A DNA stretch of 5,435 nt from Sulfurospirillum sp. UBA6790 (lineage in GTDB: Bacteria > Campylobacterota > Campylobacteria > Campylobacterales > Sulfurospirillaceae): NCBI GenBank assembly GCA_002452855.1, contig DKFS01000027.1, positions 1 through 5,435 of the forward strand. The letters are read 5' to 3'. This document shows positions 1-5,196 of the stretch, one piece after another (the stretch's first letter is position 1; each line of letters opens with the position of its first letter). Below the pieces are notes generated by a model, which ran no database searches, had not been told where the DNA came from, and saw nothing but the letters and a program-made list of their open reading frames with translations. Both the position numbers and the translations under genes were made by a program.

Positions 1-393
1 GGCCAACTCAAAATTATGTTCAATGTCCGTAACTCAACCAATACACCACTTGAAACAATTCGTTCGTACGTGCAAGAAGTATTAGAAGGGCTAGATTTTA
101 CGTTACGCTTGAGTGAAAGTGCAAAACCTTTTGTTACCTCTAAAGAGGCTCATATCGTTTCATTAGTCTCTAATGCACTTTTACATGTAACTCAAAAATC
201 ACCAAAACTCTCCACCGCTGGTGGAACAAGTGATGCCCGTTTTTTTGGCAGTTTTGGTATTGAAACGATAGAGTGTGGTGTGGTGAATGATACGATTCAT
301 GCCCCTAATGAGTGCTGTCCTCTTCATGAAGTGGATGCCTTGGTATCAACATTTCGTTATGTGATTGAAAATTTTTCAAAGGAAAAAAGATGA
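1..393 (+). CDS. dapE: Succinyl-diaminopimelate desuccinylase, C-terminal part (5' end outside window)
   Basis: This is the last 130 residues of a cytoplasmic M20-family metallohydrolase. DapE hydrolyses N-succinyl-LL-2,6-diaminopimelate to LL-diaminopimelate and succinate in the lysine and peptidoglycan precursor pathway. Frame 1 is open from the first base, so the ATG at 16 is internal and not the start. The first ~40 residues, beginning GQLKIMFNVRNST, match the end of the dimerisation (lid) domain. The rest is the end of the catalytic domain, with AGGTSDARF near bases 202-243 and NDTIHAPNE near bases 286-312. The His codon at 298-300 sits where the family has a zinc-binding His, and the NE just after it is typical. 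These motifs favour DapE over ArgE or other M20 peptidases. The stop overlaps the start of ridA (ATGA), so the two are probably co-transcribed and translationally coupled. Confidence 0.9.
   Translation, partial: GQLKIMFNVRNSTNTPLETIRSYVQEVLEGLDFTLRLSESAKPFVTSKEAHIVSLVSNALLHVTQKSPKLSTAGGTSDARFFGSFGIETIECGVVNDTIHAPNECCPLHEVDALVSTFRYVIENFSKEKR
379..382 (+). promoter_or_regulatory. Ribosome binding site of ridA inside the dapE 3' end
   Basis: AAGG lies 7 bases before the ATG at 390, within the last codons of dapE. Together with the ATGA stop/start overlap it fixes the ridA start and suggests re-initiation by ribosomes finishing dapE. Confidence 0.6.
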
Positions 394-761
394 ATATAAT
401 TTCTACCGATCATGCGCCTCAAGCTATTGGGCCTTATTCCCAAGCGATTGAAGTGAACAACATGATTTTTACGTCCGGGCAAATTGCGCTTCGTGCTGAT
501 GGCAGTTTTGTTGAAGGTGATGTTGAAGCACAAACAACACAAGTGATGCAAAATCTCTCTCATGTCCTTCAAGCGGCAGGAAGCAGTTTACAAAATGTGG
601 TTAAAACGACTATCTTTTTAGCCAATATGGATGATTTTGCAAAAGTAAACACTATCTATGGTTCATTCTTTGGAGATCACAAACCAGCACGTAGTACGGT
701 TGGTGTCAAATGTTTACCTAAAAATGCATTGGTCGAGGTTGAAGCAATCGCGGTTAAGTAA
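390..761 (+). CDS. ridA: RidA family 2-iminobutanoate/2-iminopropanoate deaminase
   Basis: The 123-residue product has the usual length of the YjgF/YER057c/UK114 family, which works as a cytoplasmic trimer. RidA hydrolyses reactive enamine/imine intermediates such as 2-aminoacrylate, released by PLP enzymes acting on serine or threonine, and so protects PLP enzymes from damage. Visible signatures are APQAIGPYSQ (residues 9-18, with Tyr16), FTSGQIAL (27-34), VVKTTIFL (70-77), PARSTVGV (99-106) and LVEVEAIAV (114-122). Arg101 corresponds to the substrate-carboxylate-binding Arg105 of the E. coli enzyme. Glu116 lies 15 residues later, as Glu120 does in E. coli. These residues point to an active RidA and not to one of the Rid subfamilies lacking the Arg. 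The gene overlaps dapE by ATGA. Confidence 0.95.
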   Translation: MNIISTDHAPQAIGPYSQAIEVNNMIFTSGQIALRADGSFVEGDVEAQTTQVMQNLSHVLQAAGSSLQNVVKTTIFLANMDDFAKVNTIYGSFFGDHKPARSTVGVKCLPKNALVEVEAIAVK

Positions 762-780
762 TGATTTTATTTTAAAAATC

Positions 781-809
781 TTTAAAGTTTTTATAGGATT
801 TTTTATAAT
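781..809 (+). promoter_or_regulatory. Putative sigma-70-type promoter of mqo
   Basis: A perfect TATAAT lies at 804-809. A TTTAAA (4 of 6 matches to TTGACA) lies at 781-786, with a 17-base spacer, in a T-rich tract typical of Campylobacterota promoters. Transcription would begin near 815, giving a leader of about 38 bases before the mqo start. It sits in the 91-base gap after ridA, so mqo is probably transcribed independently of dapE-ridA. The base composition is very AT-rich, so chance matches are possible, but the spacing and position are good. Confidence 0.6.
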
Positions 810-837
810 AAAATGTTGCACCCTAAAATCTTAGAGT

Positions 838-843
838 AGGAAG
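838..843 (+). promoter_or_regulatory. Ribosome binding site that decides the mqo start
   Basis: AGGAAG ends 9 bases before the ATG at 853. The in-frame TTG codons at 844 and 847 are too close to this site to be used (0 and 3 bases), so the ATG at 853 is preferred although the frame is open further upstream. Confidence 0.65.
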
Positions 844-852
844 TTGTTGAAC

Positions 853-2193
853 ATGACAAAAAATCACTATGACGTCTTGGTCGTTGGTGGAGGAATCTCA
901 GGTGCGGCTCTGTTTTATGAGCTTGCAAGATATACAGATATTAAGCGCATAGCGCTCGTTGAAAAGTATGAGAAGTTGGCGAAACTCAATTCCGCTGGAA
1001 CTTCTAACTCACAAACGATTCACTGCGGTGATATAGAGACGAACTATACTCTAGAAAAAGCCAAAAAGGTTAAAGAGACAGCGAGCATGATCTCTAAGTA
1101 TTGTTTACAATACGGCCACGAAGGCAAATTTATGTTTGCACATCAAAAGATGGCAATTGGTGTTGGGGATACCGAAGTAGCGTATATGCTCAAAAGGTAT
1201 GAAGAGTTTAAAGAGCTTTATCCGTATTTGGAAGTTTTCGATAAAGAAAAACTTGCCAAGATAGAGCCTAAACTTATTTTTGATTTAAACGGAAAAGAGC
1301 GTCCTGAAAACATCGTTGGTGTCGGTGTTGAGGGTGGACAATACAGTACCGTTGATTTTGGGGCAATGACTGAGAGTTTGGTCAATGAAGCACAAAAAAT
1401 TGAAGATAAAACAGCCGATGTTTTTTTGAATTCACAAGTAACAAACATAACAAAATTGGGTGATATGTTTGTCGTGATGACAAAAGATCAAACATTTACG
1501 GCTGACGCTGTTGTTGTAAATGCAGGCGCACACTCACTTTATATCGCACATGAAATGGGTTATGGTCTTGACTTTGCATGTCTCCCTGTCGCTGGAAGCT
1601 TTTATATGACAAAGCAAAAAATGCTTAACGGTAAAGTCTATATGGTGCAACATCCAAAATTACCATTTGCGGCATTACACGGCGATCCTGATATTTTAGC
1701 AGGTGGCTGTACACGTTTTGGCCCAACAGCATTGGTTCTTCCAAAGCTAGAGCGCTATACCGGTGGTACGTATCTTGATTTCTGGCAAACACTCCAATTT
1801 GATGGAAAAGTTGCTAAAGTATTTTATGATTTAATGAAAGATAGCGATATCCGTAATTATATCTTTAGAAACTTCTTCTTTGAAGTTCCAAAATACGGTA
1901 AAGAGCTTTTTATTAAAGATGCACGCAAAATTGTTCCATCCTTACAAATTGATGAAATTGAATATGCACATAACTTCGGTGGTGTTAGACCACAAGTTAT
2001 TAACAAAACAGAGAAAAAATTGATGCTTGGCGAAGCAAGTATCAACCCAGGCAATGGTATTATTTTCAACATGACGCCAAGCCCAGGGGCAACAAGTTGT
2101 CTTGGTAATGCACGCCGCGATGTTAAAATTGTGTGTGAATTCCTTGGTAAAACGTTTGACGAAGCACTTTTCAAAAAAGAGCTTATTGATTAA
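853..2193 (+). CDS. mqo: Malate:quinone oxidoreductase, Helicobacter/Campylobacter type (FAD-dependent)
   Basis: This 446-residue peripheral membrane flavoprotein should oxidise malate to oxaloacetate and pass electrons directly to the quinone pool, linking the citric acid cycle to respiration. The N-terminus has the FAD-binding beta-alpha-beta fold: DVLVVGGGISGAAL at residues 7-20, with an acidic residue ending the second strand (Glu37, LVEK). Further conserved stretches are SNSQTIHCGDIETNY (51-65), QKMAIGVGD (98-106), VVNAG (221-225), LPVAGSFY (244-251), PKLPFAALHGDP (268-279), GGVRPQV (376-382) and FNMTPSPGATSCL (405-417). The pattern and length match, from memory, the H. pylori HP0086-type enzyme, which is shorter than the E. 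coli-type Mqo. Start chosen at ATG 853 because of the ribosome binding site at 838-843. L-2-hydroxyglutarate oxidase (LhgO-like) is the main alternative within the same fold. No membrane segment is seen, as expected. Confidence 0.88.
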   Translation: MTKNHYDVLVVGGGISGAALFYELARYTDIKRIALVEKYEKLAKLNSAGTSNSQTIHCGDIETNYTLEKAKKVKETASMISKYCLQYGHEGKFMFAHQKMAIGVGDTEVAYMLKRYEEFKELYPYLEVFDKEKLAKIEPKLIFDLNGKERPENIVGVGVEGGQYSTVDFGAMTESLVNEAQKIEDKTADVFLNSQVTNITKLGDMFVVMTKDQTFTADAVVVNAGAHSLYIAHEMGYGLDFACLPVAGSFYMTKQKMLNGKVYMVQHPKLPFAALHGDPDILAGGCTRFGPTALVLPKLERYTGGTYLDFWQTLQFDGKVAKVFYDLMKDSDIRNYIFRNFFFEVPKYGKELFIKDARKIVPSLQIDEIEYAHNFGGVRPQVINKTEKKLMLGEASINPGNGIIFNMTPSPGATSCLGNARRDVKIVCEFLGKTFDEALFKKELID

Positions 2194-2202
2194 AAAATCT
2201 AC

Positions 2203-2226
2203 GAGGGCTTCAGTCATGAAGCTCTC
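2203..2226. terminator. 10-bp stem-loop between mqo and the methyltransferase gene
   Basis: Arms GAGGGCTTCA (2203-2212) and TGAAGCTCTC (2217-2226) pair over 10 positions, with one G-U pair in the plus-strand RNA, around a 4-base loop GTCA. It starts 9 bases after the mqo stop. Downstream on the plus strand there is no T-run (ACCAAAGTAAAC), so for mqo it is at best a weak terminator or a 3'-end-stabilising hairpin. Read on the minus strand, it is followed within 4 bases by six Ts (complement of 2192-2197 region), the shape of an intrinsic terminator for transcripts entering from the right. Confidence 0.6.
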
Positions 2227-2240
2227 ACCAAAGTAAACTC

Positions 2241-2930
2241 ATGATACATCCTCTTGATCTTTATGCCAAAATAGAGCCGCTTATCGGCTTTTATGAGCAG
2301 TATGAAAAACTCTACGCACTCTACTTGACACATTTAAAATCTTTACATGTAAACCATGTTTTAGACGTTGGTTGTGGCAATGGTAAGTTTTTGAAACACC
2401 TTCAAAATAATGCGATTGATGCATTTGGCATCGATAGAAGCAGTGCAATGATTGAAAGGGCTTTAAGTCTTGGTGTAAATGCAAGTACACAAGAATTAGA
2501 TACTTTAGAAGCAAAGCGCTTTGATTGTGTCGTTGCTGTGGCGGATGTTTTAAATTATATTCCTCCACATGATTTAACTCAATTTTTTGAGGCAGTTGCG
2601 CGTGTTCTCTCTCCTAAAGGTTATTTTATATGTGATGTTAATACCTTGTATGGCTTTGAATCCGTAGCAGATGGCGTAATGAATAAAGAGACAGATGAGC
2701 AGTTTTTATGTGTTGAAGCCGCATATAAAAACAAAGAACTTTTAACGAAAATAACACTTTTTGAAAAAGAGGGCAAAGTGTATCGTAAAGAAACAGGAGA
2801 GATCTTGCAATTTTTTCATTCACTCTCCGTTCTTAAAAAGCTTGACACACTGAGATTGCACTCGAGCTATCCTATTTTTTTATTTGGCGATGAAGCCGAT
2901 AAAATGCTTTTAATTTTTCAAAAGCGTTAA
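2241..2930 (+). CDS. Class I SAM-dependent methyltransferase, target unknown
   Basis: The 229-residue cytoplasmic protein has a Rossmann-like methyltransferase fold. Motif I, which binds S-adenosylmethionine, is VLDVGCGNGKFL (residues 40-51). The acidic residue ending strand 2 is Asp65 (FGIDRSSAMIERAL, 62-75). FDCVVAVADVLNYI (94-107) is the motif IV region. VARVLSPKGYFICDVNT (119-135) is the usual post-core helix-strand. The C-terminal ~90 residues (MNKETDEQF onward) resemble the beta-rich lid of small-molecule or protein methyltransferases of this class, but I cannot name a substrate. ATG 2241 is the only reasonable start because the frame is closed by TGA at 2217-2219. The ribosome binding site is weak (AAAG at 2230-2233). 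It lies 47 bases after mqo, with the hairpin between, and may depend partly on mqo read-through. Its stop directly abuts the stop of the convergent gene. Confidence 0.82.
   Translation: MIHPLDLYAKIEPLIGFYEQYEKLYALYLTHLKSLHVNHVLDVGCGNGKFLKHLQNNAIDAFGIDRSSAMIERALSLGVNASTQELDTLEAKRFDCVVAVADVLNYIPPHDLTQFFEAVARVLSPKGYFICDVNTLYGFESVADGVMNKETDEQFLCVEAAYKNKELLTKITLFEKEGKVYRKETGEILQFFHSLSVLKKLDTLRLHSSYPIFLFGDEADKMLLIFQKR
2906..2925 (-). terminator. Weak candidate terminator for the minus-strand hypothetical gene
   Basis: An inverted repeat GCTTTT (2906-2911) / AAAAGC (2920-2925) has an 8-base loop and, read on the minus strand, is followed by ATTTTAT. It lies just past the stop of the minus-strand gene, inside the 3' end of the methyltransferase gene. 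The stem has only six pairs, two of them G-C, so it may be compositional chance. Confidence 0.22.
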
Positions 2931-3416
2931 TTAAGAGAGCTCTTGTAAAAAGGTACTGAGTATCTCATTGGTTTTACTCTGTTCATTATTGGCGCTTAAC
3001 TTTTCCATCAATTCTTTGCGATAATCACTAATCATTTGATCGAGACTTGCCAATGCATTTTCACGATCTTCCCCCACGAGTGGTGGTTGTGCATCATCTC
3101 CTAGCCCTAATTTCTCAGTCAGTTCGGCCTTTTTTGCCTCAATCATTTTTTCAATCTTTTCATTATTATAATCTTGATAAAATTGAAGTGCGCCTTTTGA
3201 GGAAAGTGCTTCTTTAAATGCTGCTATGGCGGCATCTTGTTCGGTAGTCTCTGTCGAGGACGTTGTTGAATTTCCTGTGAGATCTATTTTGGTTTTAAGA
3301 TGATCTTCTAAGATATCTGCAAATGGATTTGCTGTATCTGAACTTTTTGTGGTACCTTTTGTGAGTGTGCTAAGAATGGATTGACTGATGTTTTTTTTAC
3401 TGTCATCAATAGTCAT
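2931..3416 (-). CDS. Hypothetical protein with a flagellar-type sigma-54 promoter
   Basis: I do not recognise the family of this 161-residue protein. It has no Cys and no Trp, no signal peptide and no membrane segment. Residues 1-60 are Ser/Thr-rich and look disordered, with a short run of Ser/Thr near 50-58. The rest is charged and helical, with likely coiled-coil stretches at about 83-103 (NNEKIEKMIEAKKAELTEKL) and 118-142. It ends in a hydrophobic ILSTFLQEL. The start at 3416 (MTIDDSKK) is chosen over an upstream in-frame ATG at 3452 because AGGAG lies 5 bases before it and a sigma-54 promoter overlaps the upstream ATG. The promoter suggests control by RpoN and the flagellar FlgS/FlgR system. 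A disordered Ser/Thr-rich N-terminus and absence of Cys are common in proteins exported by the flagellar apparatus, so a flagellar or flagellum-exported role is plausible but inferred. Confidence 0.8.
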   Translation of the reverse strand: MTIDDSKKNISQSILSTLTKGTTKSSDTANPFADILEDHLKTKIDLTGNSTTSSTETTEQDAAIAAFKEALSSKGALQFYQDYNNEKIEKMIEAKKAELTEKLGLGDDAQPPLVGEDRENALASLDQMISDYRKELMEKLSANNEQSKTNEILSTFLQELS

Positions 3417-3421
3417 AATAG

Positions 3422-3426
3422 CTCCT
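3422..3426 (-). promoter_or_regulatory. Strong ribosome binding site deciding the start of the hypothetical gene
   Basis: AGGAG (within AAAGGAGC on the minus strand) lies 5 bases before the ATG at 3416. It falls between the predicted sigma-54 start of transcription (~3437) and this ATG, so the three signals agree on the shorter protein. Confidence 0.8.
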
Positions 3427-3447
3427 TTTATAACGTTTCTTCTAACA

Positions 3448-3463
3448 AGCAAAAAAGGTTCCT
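3448..3463 (-). promoter_or_regulatory. Sigma-54 (RpoN) promoter, flagellar type
   Basis: On the minus strand the sequence reads AGGAAC, five bases CTTTT, then TTGCT. It has the invariant GG-N10-GC spacing, with GG at 3462-3461 and GC at 3450-3449. It matches the general consensus TGGCAC-N5-TTGCW at 9 of 11 fixed positions. It matches the GGAAC / TTGCTT form I recall for Campylobacter and Helicobacter flagellar genes even better. Transcription would start near 3437, giving a leader of about 21 bases that contains the strong ribosome binding site. Confidence 0.78.
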
Positions 3464-3464
3464 A

Positions 3465-3473
3465 TGTTACAAT
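3465..3473 (+). promoter_or_regulatory. Putative extended -10 promoter of the acetyltransferase gene
   Basis: TGT followed by TACAAT (3468-3473) resembles an extended -10 element (TGnTATAAT, one mismatch). Transcription would begin near 3480, about 18 bases before the ATG at 3498. I see no convincing -35, which is common in this phylum. It lies 2 to 10 bases from the -24 element of the divergent sigma-54 promoter, so the two would compete for polymerase. Confidence 0.45.
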
Positions 3474-3497
3474 TATAAAAAGAATAAAGGGTATAGT

Positions 3498-3947
3498 ATG
3501 TGGCGCGTTGAAGAAGCAAAATCTACAGATATTGAACATTTAATTGATCTTTTGACACAACTTTTCTCAAAAGAGGCTGAATTTATTCCGAATCGCACGT
3601 TGCAAAGAGCGGGCCTTGAGACAATCCTTGCTCATGAAGACATTGGGAAAATTCTTGTTATAAAAGATAACCATACTATTGTGGGGATGGTCAGTCTTTT
3701 ATGGAGCATCAGTACAGCCCTTGGAGGCAAGGTAGCCTTTTTAGAAGATATGGTCGTTCACTCTTCCTTTCATGGACAAGGACTTGGAAGCCATTTATTA
3801 GAATATGCAATGACTTACGCAAAAGAGCAAGGCTGCAAAAGAGTGACACTTTTGAGTGATAATGACAATACGGATGCACATCGTTTCTATGAGCGATTTG
3901 GCTTTAAACACTCTTCTATGGTTCCCATGCGCTTGGTTTTTGCATAA
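3498..3947 (+). CDS. GNAT family N-acetyltransferase
   Basis: The 149-residue product is a single GNAT domain that should transfer an acetyl group from acetyl-CoA to an amine; the substrate cannot be read from sequence. Motif A is FLEDMVVHSSFHGQGLGSHL (residues 81-100), where HGQGLGSHLL carries the Q-x-x-G-x-G/A pyrophosphate-binding loop. Motif B is SDNDNTDAHRFYERFGF (120-136), with the usual Tyr131. The N-terminal helices (residues 9-30) and the KILVIKDNHTIVGMVSL strands are as expected. ATG 3498 is chosen because AAAGGG lies 6 bases before it and the protein then begins with the typical first strand (WRVEEAK). The open frame extends to 3381 but would overlap the divergent promoter and gene. 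The compact form resembles YjgM/PhnO-like or aminoglycoside-like small acetyltransferases without a clear match. Confidence 0.85.
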   Translation: MWRVEEAKSTDIEHLIDLLTQLFSKEAEFIPNRTLQRAGLETILAHEDIGKILVIKDNHTIVGMVSLLWSISTALGGKVAFLEDMVVHSSFHGQGLGSHLLEYAMTYAKEQGCKRVTLLSDNDNTDAHRFYERFGFKHSSMVPMRLVFA

Positions 3948-3981
3948 AAAACTTGTATAAATCTTTGGAAAAAAGGTACTA

Positions 3982-3987
3982 TATACT
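3982..3987 (+). promoter_or_regulatory. Possible -10 element upstream of the S41 protein gene
   Basis: TATACT matches five of six bases of TATAAT and lies 22 bases before the TTG start. No -35 at a suitable distance is seen, and the gap from the acetyltransferase gene is only 62 bases on the same strand, so read-through from upstream is an alternative. Confidence 0.3.
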
Positions 3988-3998
3988 CTGCAAAATAA

Positions 3999-4003
3999 AA
4001 GGA
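3999..4003 (+). promoter_or_regulatory. Ribosome binding site supporting a TTG start
   Basis: AAGGA ends 6 bases before TTG at 4010. No in-frame ATG exists near it, and the encoded N-terminus is a clean signal peptide, so the TTG start is well supported. Confidence 0.75.
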
Positions 4004-4009
4004 TAAGAT

Positions 4010-5188
4010 TTGAAACTTCTCATCGTATATTTTTTAGTAACTTTTTCAGTTGCCTTTGCTCAATCAGAGATAAGTACTCCTCCTACCACGAATAATGATA
4101 CAGCATCTACCTTGTATCAAGAAGTGGTGCAAAAACTCAAGAATGAGTCGATTATACCCATTGATGAAAAGCGTCTTTTGGATAATTGCATTGAAGGCAT
4201 GGTCAATAGTGTTGATAAAAATGGGCGCTATTTTAATGAAGAAGAGTACGAAACACTCTATTTAAGCACAAGCCCTGTTGCTGGCATTGGTCTTTTTTTG
4301 AAACAACGACGACACCATATCTATATTAAATCTATTGTGGATCATTCTCCTGCTCAAAAAGCCAATTTACAAAAAAATGATGAAATTGTTCAGATAGACG
4401 GTATTTTGGTTCGCGATTTAAGTTTTGAAGAAGTTGTTGCTGAACTAAGAGGTGCGCCTAATACCAAAGTGAAGTTGGGCATTCTAAAAGCAAATAGCAC
4501 TAAGATGACAGAAGTACAATTGACTCGTAAAATGGTTACACTTGATTTGATTACTTCCTTGATGTTTGATGGTAATATTGCATATATTAAAATTAGCTCT
4601 TTTGTCCAAGATAGCCTGCAAGAGATGCTTGAAGATATTCGATATCTTTATGATTCGCAAAACCATACCATGAATGGAATGATTTTGGATTTACGTGATA
4701 ATCCAGGCGGTGTATTAAACAGTGGCTTAGCGGTTACATCACTTTTTTTAGATAAAGACAAACCTCTGATTAATGTCAAAAGTCGCCATAAAGAAGATAA
4801 AAAAATATACCGCAATCGACCTGAAGATTTTGATGGTAGTGATTATTCGAGCAAAATAGATGCCCTCTCTTTTTTAAAAACCATTCCTTTAGTGATTCTT
4901 GTAAACAGAGATTCTTCAGGAAGTGCAGAAATTGTGGCCTCGGTGTTACAAGAATATAACCGAGCAACGGTTATTGGTACGCCGACGTTTGGCAAAGATA
5001 CTTTTGCGACACTCTTTCCATTACAAACTAAAGTTTCGGCAGTCAAATTTGCAACGGCACGATGGACGACGCCCAAAGGTAAGAGTGTCTGGCCAAATGG
5101 TGTTGTGCCAAATGTGGAGATGAAGGCACAAAGTGATGAAGAAGACAGTGTGCTTCAAGAAGCTTTACGCTTTTTGAAGCACAAATAA
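4010..5188 (+). CDS. Exported S41-family (CtpA/Prc-like) PDZ protein with altered catalytic residues
   Basis: The 392-residue protein starts at TTG with a signal peptide (MKLLIVYFLVTFSVAFA, likely cut after Ala17), so it should act in the periplasm. It has an N-terminal helical region (about 33-85), a PDZ domain (about 88-160, GIGLFLKQ... SPAQKANLQKNDEIVQIDG) and an S41 peptidase core (about 180-370) with GMILDLRDNPGG (223-234). Active C-terminal processing proteases have Ser in xSASxSEI, Lys 25 residues later in TFGKG, and Gln four after that. Here the stretch is NRDSSGSAEIVA (299-310). Lys329 (TFGKDTF) is kept at the right distance from Glu307, but the expected Ser position is Gly304, with Ser303 and Ser305 either side. 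The expected Gln position is Ala333. It may be a pseudoprotease, or one of the flanking serines may serve. It is convergent with the CheX-like gene, 8 bases away. Confidence 0.87.
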   Translation: MKLLIVYFLVTFSVAFAQSEISTPPTTNNDTASTLYQEVVQKLKNESIIPIDEKRLLDNCIEGMVNSVDKNGRYFNEEEYETLYLSTSPVAGIGLFLKQRRHHIYIKSIVDHSPAQKANLQKNDEIVQIDGILVRDLSFEEVVAELRGAPNTKVKLGILKANSTKMTEVQLTRKMVTLDLITSLMFDGNIAYIKISSFVQDSLQEMLEDIRYLYDSQNHTMNGMILDLRDNPGGVLNSGLAVTSLFLDKDKPLINVKSRHKEDKKIYRNRPEDFDGSDYSSKIDALSFLKTIPLVILVNRDSSGSAEIVASVLQEYNRATVIGTPTFGKDTFATLFPLQTKVSAVKFATARWTTPKGKSVWPNGVVPNVEMKAQSDEEDSVLQEALRFLKHK

Positions 5189-5196
5189 GAAGTGTT

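Noticed and set aside
763..814. AT-only inverted repeats between ridA and mqo (GATTTT/AAAATC and ATTTTATT/AATAAAAT) as terminator or operator
   Set aside because: Stems almost without G-C pairs in a very AT-rich tract; expected by composition and better explained as promoter background.
822..833. CTAA-AATC-TTAG dyad in the mqo leader as an operator
   Set aside because: Only four base pairs per arm; no recognised regulator site.
844..852. Upstream TTG starts for mqo (844 and 847)
   Set aside because: They leave 0 to 3 bases after the ribosome binding site AGGAAG; the ATG at 853 has normal spacing and begins just before the FAD-binding strand.
1857..2217. Long antisense open frames opposite mqo, and similar ones opposite the methyltransferase and S41 genes
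   Set aside because: No ribosome binding sites or recognisable protein features; they are shadows of the strongly supported plus-strand genes.
3417..3452. Longer N-terminus (12 extra residues, ATG at 3452) for the minus-strand hypothetical protein
   Set aside because: The extra ATG lies inside the sigma-54 promoter and upstream of the predicted transcription start; the strong ribosome binding site serves the ATG at 3416.
3381..3497. Longer N-terminus for the GNAT protein starting at 3381
   Set aside because: The added 39 residues have no family resemblance and overlap the divergent gene and its promoter; ATG 3498 has its own ribosome binding site.
3967..3980. Second sigma-54 site (TTTGGAAAA) before the S41 gene
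   Set aside because: GG is present, but the bases 10 further on are CT and not GC, so the essential spacing motif is missing.
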